From assembly GCF_028858725.1 (NCBI RefSeq), contig NC_084765.1, positions 11,301,501 to 11,365,500 of the forward strand: 64,000 nt of DNA, written 5' to 3'. The stretch comes from Colius striatus. Its lineage: Eukaryota; Chordata; Aves; Coliiformes; Coliidae. Position numbers and translations under genes: made by a program. The stretch's first letter is position 1; the number at the start of each line of letters is the position of its first letter. The notes under the pieces were generated by a model. The model did not search any database. It was not told the origin of the DNA and worked only from the letters and a program-made list of their open reading frames with translations. Of the stretch, positions 23,601 through 33,400 are shown piece by piece.

Positions 23601-24931
23601 TAGTTTGTTTCTTTCTGGCAGGTCAAAAAAGCATTTTTTCCTTTTGGTTCACATATAATTTGAAAGAACTCATATTTTGAGTTAAGGTGTATTTCCAAAA
23701 CTTAACTAATATAAAGCTGGTGGGTGCTTGCTTCATTTAGTCTATAGCCTATAGGTACATGAAATGCTGCTCCTGCTGGTAAAGCCAGTGAGCAGTGCTA
23801 TAATTTTTCCTCTGCTGAACAGAGTTCTTACATAGCATATGTTTCCTTTCAGGAGGGGCTTAGAAAGAAGCTCCCAAGATAGGAGATTTTGTGTTGTTTA
23901 TGAAGTTATACATTATGATGAGTGATACTTAATACATGAAGAGAGTAAACCTCCTTTCAGTCTACAGCTACAATTCTCAGCACGGTGAGGAGTGAAGCTC
24001 TTTCCAGCAGTCCTGATCTCAACCATGTGTTGAAAGTTTCCTTGATCACTCATTACATTCTAGTAACCCAAAATCTTTCTCCTCTGAACATGTAAGGGAT
24101 GTGGCTTATGTGTAGGCACAAATGTGGCTTGGACCAGCCAGCTTGAATAAAGATGGTAGGGACAAGTTAATGCAGATGGCAAGCTACTTCCAACTATCAG
24201 AAACGGGTGCTGCAAGTTAATCAATTGAGCCCTGGGTGATCACATGGGCAGAAGCAGCATATAAGGAGGTAGCTAGCAAAGGAAGGGTGGCTTCCAGTCA
24301 ACTCTGTTGGTTGTACTACATTGCCTGTGTATGTCTCTGTATGTGCATTACCTAGATTCTCTATGTCTTTGAATGAATATTGCTTGCACCACTACATGGT
24401 GGTATTTTTCACTCCTTCCCAGTAAATTAATCTAATTTAATGTTTTAAATAGGCGTTCTGAATTATTTTATTTAGAGTCCTAAGGAGCATTTCCCGGAGA
24501 GGTCCCTGTATTTTCCTAAGCAAATGCAGAGGTCTTGCTGATCGTTGCTATATGTGGACCTCTTTAGAGATTATTACTCAGTCTGTCAGCAGATATGACA
24601 TACTGGTGACAATTTCAAAGTTTAGAAATAGTCAACACATTCACAACAGCTGCATCTCTCTCAAGGGGAACCAAGGACCACATAACACAGACAGTTTAAG
24701 AGTCTGCTGGTAACTTAGTCAAACAAATATCACTTAATCAGTATATTTCAACTTCAAAGTGATCTAGTAAATGAATCCTTACATGTCACTCTGGCAGCAA
24801 TTCAGAAGGCTGGAGCTCCATAACACTGAGTTGGTTAGAGTTATCTTCTCTATTTCTAATGAGACATATACTAATACCAGGAGCTTACTGCAGAATCAGC
24901 GTCCTGGGAACCATCTACAGGCTATGCAGAT

Positions 24932-24965
24932 GTACTAAACAGTACTAAACAGAAGTACTAAATAG
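24932..24965. repeat. Short tandem repeat, gtactaaaca unit
   Basis: Three near-copies of gtactaaaca lie in succession, the third separated by a few extra bases and ending aatag. Confidence 0.7.
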
Positions 24966-27086
24966 AAGAGGAAGCATGGAGCAGATTTGTATTGCTGTAA
25001 TTACTTGTTCTATGTCTTAGTGTGGTGTCTTGGAAAGAGGGAACTGTAGAGAATTGAGCAGGAATTAATGTTAGCCCAACCTGTCTTGTCAGGTTACCCA
25101 CATTTAGGTAATACAGAGGGGCTACACAATACAAAACCAGTCAACTGGAAGCCCGAGATAGCCCAGTTTGTGGCTCTGGGTGATTACAGAACAACAAACG
25201 TGACAAACTGGGATTCGTGCCCCACCATACCAACTGCTACACCAAAGTAAGAGGTAGCCCTTGCAGCATTTGAAATCTAGTCTACATCTTTTGAATCATG
25301 GTACCTATTTTATTTACAGCTTTTAGTACATGCTTTTTCTTCTCTGTTTCAGGATGATGTGGTAAACTTTTTTTTTTTTTGCATAATAACCTGATTTCCA
25401 ATTTAACTTCTAACATTCTTCAGTTTAATATCTGACATTTTGTCAGAAGTTATCCAGACAAGAAAGCAATCCCAATGTTTGAATTATTTTATTTGGAGTA
25501 CCAGAAGCAACATGATAATCAAAGACAGATGACACACATGATGCACATTACAATAGGGGGAAAAAAGGCCATCATTCACTATGGTATCAGCAACTCCCAT
25601 CTTGCTAGTATGTACAATTTTCTAGTGAAAGGGTTTGAAAAAACAAAGGATTCTGTCATCTGGCACCAATGCCCAGAACAAATTCATAGACATGACTGAC
25701 TCCTCAGGGCATTAGCATTTCTGAAATATCAATTAAAAATATTAAAATAGGGAATTACAAGATTTAATGAAATAATTTTATTCTAAATATAAAAAATTCT
25801 GAGTAAATTAAAGCTTCCTGTGGAATCTGCTCAGGAGTTGAAGGTTTATTTGGAATCTGATCATAATTTATAGCTTGGATTATGTCCTCCACTGGATTTG
25901 GCAGGAGCTGTCCTTATGTAATAACATATTACACTATTTAGATATTAAATGAATCATCAACTTCCTGTGGCCACTTACACTGTAACAGAAGTGGGTTTTG
26001 TACAGTGTATCAATAAAGCAGTGCTTCTAAGAGGACTCCTGTATGAACTGCACCTTCCTCACTGCTTTACAAGGATCTATGATCTCAGGAAATGCAACCT
26101 GTAAAAGTCAACTGCTATAAAATTACTTATCTGTTGTAACCTGTGCAAGGAATTTTAAAATATATGTTTAGTCATGGTATAAAATTGGTTGCAGCCAAAG
26201 TACCCAGATAAATGAGGCTTAAGTTGAATCTTAGAATGGTGTCTGCCCTGAAGGAGTGTGACATACCATCTCCTTCAGTTAACAACTCTGCCCAGAAGCT
26301 TATGCAATGCGTGTTGTCTGCATAGTTTCAGTATTGTCTCGGGAGAACGCTGACTGTAAGTAGCACTTCTCGCTGGCAGGGGAGAGTTGAAAGGTTAAAC
26401 GGTATGCTACAGCCAAAAGGCTGCATGAGGAAATAGGTGCTTTGAGGTCGGACTGAGCTTGAACGCCAAGGAATCTCCGAGCTGTACCTTTTCGGAGGGA
26501 TTTCAAACCTTCTTACTGTCAGGTAGAGGCAGTAGGAAAATCCGGAGATGCTACAGCCGGTTTCTTTCTTCCCAGGAAAGCGCAATGGGCTCATTTAAAT
26601 CATCGCACCGAAGCTTTCCTATCGAAAGCGAGGGAAAAAAAAAACAGGTCGAAAACCCTAAAAATCTCCCTGTAAAATCAAACCAGGTGTGCCCTTCTCA
26701 GAGCGCAGCGCCGTCCCGCCCCGCTTCTCAGAGCCGCGCGGGCCCCGCTGGCCTCCCGCCGAGGGCTCTCGCCGCCCTATCTCTGAGGGACATTCCCATC
26801 CTACTTCACACATGTGAAGGCGCTCGCATGCCTCACGCAGTTACCGAGGTTAAGGCAGCCCGCAGAGGGGATTTAGCCCGCATACCGCAGGCACGGCCGC
26901 CCTTTTTTTCCAGCCAAGGCCGAGCTGGGCCACCCCCACCCCACCGCGCTGGGGGGGAACCCCGCGCCGTATTTACCCCTACTGCGCGCAAGGCCGATTA
27001 CCGTTTATACGCATATGGACGCTCCCAATGCGCTACCGCATTTACCGCGACTAACGCACCACCCCATTTCAGGACGAGAAGCGCAA

Positions 27087-27092
27087 CACGTG
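27087..27092. promoter_or_regulatory. Palindromic E-box CACGTG
   Basis: CACGTG lies about 245 bp upstream of the TMEM41B start codon. Such sites bind MYC/MAX, USF or the MiT/TFE factors that drive autophagy genes. The flanks (aa...ct) are not the full CLEAR consensus. Binding is inferred. Confidence 0.45.
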
Positions 27093-27156
27093 CTCCCGTA
27101 TATCACAGCGCAGAAGCGCAAACCGTAATGCCCTTCATAAAGGCGGCACGCGAGCA

Positions 27157-27165
27157 GCGCATGCG
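27157..27165. promoter_or_regulatory. NRF1-type site GCGCATGCG
   Basis: This is a near-perfect half of the palindromic NRF1 consensus (GCGCATGCGC, last base T). It lies about 170 bp upstream of the TMEM41B ATG in the CpG island, a usual position for this activator. Confidence 0.55.
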
Positions 27166-27210
27166 TCGTGCCGCCACAGGGGCGGGAGCGCGACCGCGAC
27201 CCGGTGGGGT

Positions 27211-27232
27211 GAGGAGAGGAGAGGAGAGGGAG
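27211..27232 (+). repeat. GAGGA-type purine repeat
   Basis: A short run of gaggaga units lies just upstream of the TMEM41B start region. It is a purine-only tract in the promoter. Confidence 0.75.
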
Positions 27233-27335
27233 GCGGAGCGGCCGGTTCCGCCTCCTTCCCGCGTCTCTCAGTGCCGCGGAGGGGTGTCTTGGCACTGGTT
27301 CGCCGGCCTGTGGGGCCCGGGGTTACCGCGGAGCC

Positions 27336-27417
27336 ATGGCGCAGCGGAGGGCGGTGGAGCGTGGGCCTTGCCAAGGGACGGCGGAGAGCGCCCGGTACCA
27401 GCGGCAGCTTCTAGAAG
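27336..27417 (+). CDS. TMEM41B: TMEM41B coding exon 1
   Basis: The exon is 82 bp and ends in phase 1 at GAAG|gtgtcg. It encodes MAQRRAVERGPCQGTAESAR followed by YQRQLLE and the first base of G28. This tail is poorly conserved in the family, so the assignment rests on position, Kozak context (gagccATGG) and the exact phase match to exon 2. Confidence 0.85.
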
Positions 27418-30400
27418 GTGTCGGGGATTGGGACGACGGGAGCGCGCGATCTCGTCCTGCCAACGGCGAGCCGCCCGCCCCGCCGCCCGCGCGGGCCTGA
27501 GAAGCTTCCCGCTGCGCCGGCAGGCAGGCGGCGTCCCGGGCCCGCGCGGCCGGCAGCGCGGTCGCCTCGGGGAACGGTGTGTGAGGGGGGTGAGGCGGCG
27601 CCCGTCGCGGGGCCTGTCAGCCGCTGACCGCGGCGGGGACGTGCCTTCCCCCATCGTTGATGAGGAAAGAGGCGTAGAGGTGTGTGGGTCAGTGTCACCT
27701 CACTGTGGGCACGACTGAAGTACAGAAAGTGGAAATGGCTGGAAGTGCAGCTCATTGTATTTTCTATCTTCATCCTCTTGAGTTTTAATTTATTATTAAT
27801 TTATGGTTTTTTTCTCTCTGGAGAAGATGTTATTAAAATAACCCCTGGTGAGGTATTTGTGCTTGTAACTGCTACATGGATACTGCCTTTGGCCTTGGCA
27901 GAACCAGTGCACACCTGTGGGATCATACTGACCTCAAAAGCGAAAAACAAACGATAAGGAGGGTGAAATGGCAAGCTCGCCCAGTCGGCATTGCTTACTC
28001 CCTGGGTTTCATCACCCTTTTGCTATGTTTCACAACAGTGAGGTGGCAGTGTGACCCGCTGGCATACTAGTCTTGCCACCGCAGCCTTGGCGGTTTTTTC
28101 TGTTCTTCAGCTGACCTAAAAGTGACACTTGCTGCAAAGTTGTGCTAGCCTAGCAGTGTCTGAGGAGAGAGGTTTAAGTGTGCACACATCCACCCTCTAG
28201 TGTGGATGCAGAGAGTTCTGTCATTTATCTGTTTAAAATTCTTTGTACATGTGGATGTGTTGTGCCAATTAGTGTCTGGCATATATACGGTCATATTAGT
28301 AAAAGTCTGAAGTATAATAGAGGCCTAAAATGTAATTGTGTCACTTATTGTACTGTCACTACTTTACATAAGAATTTAAAGGCTAGAAAAACTATAGACA
28401 TATGCAAGAGAAGTCTTTTAATGTGACTGTAAAGTACATGTAATTCATAGGTCTGAGGACTGTAATCTTTATATCTCAGGCTGGTGTGTGTTTTCACATG
28501 TTTCTTCCTGATGCCTGTGTCTCGTCTAACTGGCTAGTGGCTGTGCCTGATGTTCTTTCGCAGGAGAAGAAAAAACAAAAGGTATCTGTTAATGAGCATG
28601 TTTACAAATTGCACTGTACATGCTGAAGATTTAACTTCAAGTTAAATCTCTAGCTAACTAGACTGAAAGAAGATTTCTGGCAAAAAGGAAAAAAAAAAGT
28701 AAGGCTGATTTCTACTGTGTTTTTCTCTTTACAAATTTATTTATTAACTGAGGCTTAAATTATTACAAATCATAGAAGTTGACTTCTCCAGGGTGTTTGT
28801 CAGTGTAAGAACTTCATATGAGGTTGAAAGCTTTCAGGGAATGAGAGCAAAGTGTTGTATATGTTATTGGCAGCATTGGTGGCACAATTTTGTCTGCTTA
28901 ATGTTTCCTTGAAGTATAAGTTTGAAATCTGTTGTAAGATTTGATGGTTTTCTTTGTTGTTGTTGTTTTGGTTTGGATTTTTTTTAAACATTGGTTTTCT
29001 TTAATTTCAGGGAAAGCTCAAGCAGAAGGTGGATCAGCTCGGACATCACTCCTTATTTTAGTGTCCATCTTCTTATCAGCTGCTTTCCTTATGTTCCTGG
29101 TATATAAAAACTTTCCACAACTTAGTGAGTAAGTATGTTGGGAAAGGTTAATTTATTTGCTTTTCAGTCAGTATTAGGTTGTAGAGGAGTCTACGTGGGG
29201 TTAAGTGATTTTTAAACTGTCATGATTAAGTTACAGACATCACCCAAGTTTTTTGAAAGATAATTCGAGTTTATAACCTAGAATGTCAGGATACAAAACT
29301 TAATATTGAAACACTAACTGGTAACATCTGCATAAACAGAGTTGTACTTGACTTAGGGTTTCTGTTTGCACAGTTCAGGTTTGAAAAGTTACCCCTATCA
29401 CATTAGCAATTGTGATGTTCTTAACCTTCTACAGTTGAGAGCCAAAACATGCTTGGTTAGGGCTAGGTTAGGGTTAGGGCTAGTCCTTGTGTTGGGAAGG
29501 TAGATAGTTTGACAAGATGAATTGTCTGACATTTTTTTTTCCTTTAGTAGTTAATTTTCTCTCTGATTATTTTGCTCAACAAGTTCAGTTTGCAGCAGTT
29601 CAATCACTAAGTGTGATACAGAGGAAGCGAGGGCACTCAGCTGCTCTGCCCATGGTTGCACCAGATTAAGGTGTGACTTGAGATTTTGCTCTTAAAGATT
29701 TGTTTGTAAGGTAAAGCTCTCGTACTCCCGCTGCACTTCACATGTCATGACCCTAGTGCTGAGGCAGTTACAGTTGTTTTTGGCTGAAGTGTCCACTGTT
29801 CAGTTGCCAAGATTTGGTTTGAGCAATTCTTTCTTTTTGATCAGTACTTGGTAAGAAAAAAAAGGATGCTGGAAGTGAAGCAGATTTTTGTAATAAATTT
29901 TTAAAAAAGCAAGTATCTATAATTGAGTTTTTCTAATACAAAACACTGTACGTATTACGTGTTCATCTGATGACGTTATCACAATAATCATGTGATTTTT
30001 CTGCTGAAGTTGTAGCTTAGTTATGGAGCATGTCTAATAACCTATTCAGTAAATCATTTGACCGTACTATTAGATTATATTTACCACTGTTCCTGCTTTG
30101 TTCTTTTTTTCTTCTTTTTTTTTTCCAGAGAAGAAAGAGAATGTATCAAGGTTCCTAGAGATATGGATGATGCGAAAGCCTTGGGAAAAGTCCTGTCCAA
30201 ATATAAAGACACGTTTTATGTTCAAGTGTTAGTGGCTTATTTTGCCACATATGTTTTGTATCCTTTTTTTTCTAATGCAAAGGACGGTTTGATGTCATCT
30301 TACTTCTCTGAAAGAGAAATGAAAAGATACAAACTTAAGTTCTTGATCATTAGTGACAAAGGCTAGCATGCCTAGGGCTGTTTGTAAATAGACACAGGTA

Positions 30401-33400
30401 TTGCAAAATCTTTGAGTGCAACATTTCTTCTGTTTCAGTGTGCTTTTTGGATTGTAAGAGCACACTGAATAGAGGGAAACTGATGCATATCCTTATGATA
30501 GTAAATGTGTTGGGGATTTGCATGCAGCTGCACTTTGTTGCAGTCAATATTTTTAGCTTTGATATTAGACTTGATCTCGTTCTAGAGTTACGCTAACTTT
30601 TTGATTGCCAACTGAATTGCTAGGTTGAAATTACTGTTGATTCTAAAGGAAAAGTGAAACTACTGCATTGCTTTTCCTTGATATGTTAAAAAAAATGTGT
30701 ATAAAGGTAATTTACAGAATATTTACAGCATTTTTGAAGGAATATATTTTGAACTTTCTTTAATCATTAAACACCCTTAAGTGGATACTTAACTAAAGGT
30801 TAAAAAAAACCCAAACTGTAGTGGAAGCTGTATAAGAGGTCTGCTTCATAGTTTAATGGGGGAGGCTTTTGTAACTCACAGAAAAATTGATGGTGAACAT
30901 GCCATTAGTAATTATCTTTTATCTCCTCCTTTTTTGATGTATTTCTAAAGTCATACATTTATGACGATCATTAAAATCTTAGTTTATATATTAACAAAAA
31001 GTAGAACAGAATAAGCTGTTAATTGCACTACTATAGCAGCTGATATGACGACATTTACTATCTTGGCAGTAGACTGTGATCAGTTTACAAGCATGTTACA
31101 GTTGATTACAGAGCCTTGACATTTGCTTGGGAAAAGCTGTACTGGTTGTAATGGCCGTAAGGAAGATTATTTGACTTCTTGGTATCTCAGTCAATTCAGA
31201 TAAAATAGTGTGCGGATTTTTTTTGTGTCATAAGATGCATTTCCAAGGTGGACAGTACATCATAGTCTCAAGTATGCCTAGCAAGACTTAAACTCAAAAG
31301 CCTGCTCGCTTATGCTGCAGAAACTTGCTTTTTGCCTTTTTGAAAAATTCTAACTGAAATGAGTGATCATGTATCCTAGTTATCTAGTGACTGCACCATG
31401 TCTATTAGTAGTTGAATTCATACATGTAAATTTTCCATTAATTCTTAGTTTATGGACTCAGTTTTTACGGAGAAAATGTCTGAAGTGTGCATATCTACAG
31501 TCTACAGTGTAAAATCAGACATATGTTTACTGTAATGTCACAATAAATCTACAGATGTATGACAGATAAATAGATAAATTAGTGTAACTTTTATTAGTGA
31601 CTTATTATTGTATGTGTAATGGTGAATCTACCACTTGTTTCTCTGTGCTCACACTTCTTGTGCTGCTCTGCAAATGTATTTTGAAGTGCAGATCTTTAGA
31701 GACTATGCCAGTTTATATTTATGGTTTTTCAAATTGTAACATGTATCCTGCCTGCTTATTAAATTAAGGTTTGGATAGCTTTTTTTAAAAAAAGTATATT
31801 TTCTTAACTAAGAACATCCAGCTTGCAAACATTTGCTATTCCTGGGTCTATTTTTCTCAGTATCCTGTCAGGATTTCTTTATCCCTTTCCACTGGCCTTA
31901 TTTCTTGTTTGTCTGGTAAGTATGGAAAATAGTTGGTGAGGGCATATGTTATTTTAGTCTATTTGGAATACAGTCAAACATCTGAAGAGCTTCCTGTTTG
32001 AAACTGAGAATCTGAGTGAAATAGGGGTATAATTCAGTTTCTGAGGAATGAGTAAGTTCTCATTCAGCTTTGTTGTGAGAATGTCGTTAACCACAGAATT
32101 TGCTGTAGCAGTGAGTGATGATCCAAAAGCCTGAACTGTTTCTCCAAGTTGTCTTTATAATGGAAGCACCTGAATGTGAGTCAGTTTCCTTTACTTGAAA
32201 TGTGTCTAAGCATCCCCCAGAACCTGACTGTAACTTTGGAATATAGCTGTGTTTTTATTAGCAGATTGTAAAATGCATCTCGTTTTGAACTTCAAGCTTC
32301 AAAGAATGTCACATATAAAAGACACAGTCATAATGACTGTAGTGCATAAGGATGAGAGAATTGAGTAGCTATGGAGGACCACGTTGATTAATTTTTGAGT
32401 TAGAGTCTAATGCCATTATGCCCTTTATTTGCAAAGCTTTCACTGTTCAAAATCTTAAAACTTCAGAAGCACTCCATATTAACTAATAAGTAATCATTGT
32501 TGTCTACTTGGAATGTTAAGATTGATCTAAATGCCTTGGAAATAAAAGGAACTGGCTTGAGTCAACAATTCTCATGGATTGTGTACATACTACTGAAGGA
32601 CGGCTGCATAGAAGCAGGCTTTGTTCAGCTAGTGTAAATAGGTATATAAGGCTCAGAATAACAATTCAGTTTCTGTTCATTTGTTCTGTTTGTTTTTATT
32701 CCCTGTAGTGCTCAGGACTTGGAGCTTCATTTTGTTACATGCTTTCATACCTAGTGGGACGTCCTGTGGTATACAGATATTTAACAGAAAAAGCAGTAAA
32801 ATGGTCAGAACAGGTAAAGTTTGTAGAGATGCTGAAATTTATGATAAAAAAATGTATAGTAGAATAGCATGGAAAACTAGGGGGGGTTGTGCTATGTATC
32901 TAGTTACAACTGCTTTTTAACACTATGTAGTTACTTTGTCTTAGTGTTTTTAAACACTGGGGGGGTACTCCTTAATTTATGATAGTTCCACTGAGAAAGT
33001 TGTTTTTATGAAGAGTCTGCAACTGATAAACCTTTGTCTTAGCTAATTTAATTAGCAGCCTCCAGTGTTCATTTCAAGTAATAGCTTTCTAAGCATCAGA
33101 ACTAAAGAGAGCTTAGTTTGTGTTGGGTTTTTTGTTAGTTTGTTTTTGTTGGGGGAGAAATCTGTAGCTGTATGTCTGATTGCAAAACCTTAATTGAAGA
33201 TATTATAGTGGTGTCATAGTGGAGCATTTAGAAACTTTCTCTTACAGTATCTGGTAATAGTTTCATCAAGCTTTAATTGTTGGATGAAGTTAAATATTTT
33301 GTAATACAAAGAGTGTGATTAGTATTCAGCCTCATCTCTTGCTTTGATATTCTGAAACATGTTCAAACAGAGGTTGTGAGATGGTTTTTTTTTTTGGCAA

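Larger units (their letters stand above)
10861..26650. other. Intergenic spacer between IPO7 and TMEM41B promoters
   Basis: This is about 15.8 kb of AT-rich DNA with no recognised protein-coding gene. Open frames are short and lack family matches. It contains a CpG-enriched patch (12850-13180), a T run at 17623-17639, a small tandem repeat at 24932-24965, and an LTR-like segment around 24110-24450 that I cannot confirm. Enhancers or lncRNAs may exist but cannot be supported by sequence alone. Confidence 0.7.
26690..27680 (+). promoter_or_regulatory. TMEM41B: TMEM41B CpG-island promoter
   Basis: This region of about 1 kb is CpG-dense and surrounds TMEM41B exon 1. The part from 26960 to 27130 is unusual: CpG-dense but only moderately GC-rich, with repeated CCG-n-TTTA strings. 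Further downstream are an E-box, an NRF1-like site and a GAGGA repeat. A 419-codon open frame across the island is a GC artefact with no family resemblance. No TATA box was seen. Confidence 0.88.

Noticed and set aside
26459-27718. 419-codon plus-strand open frame over the TMEM41B promoter
   Set aside because: It is R/P/A-rich low-complexity translation of a CpG island with no family match. TMEM41B exon 1 lies inside it in another frame and is supported by splice phase.
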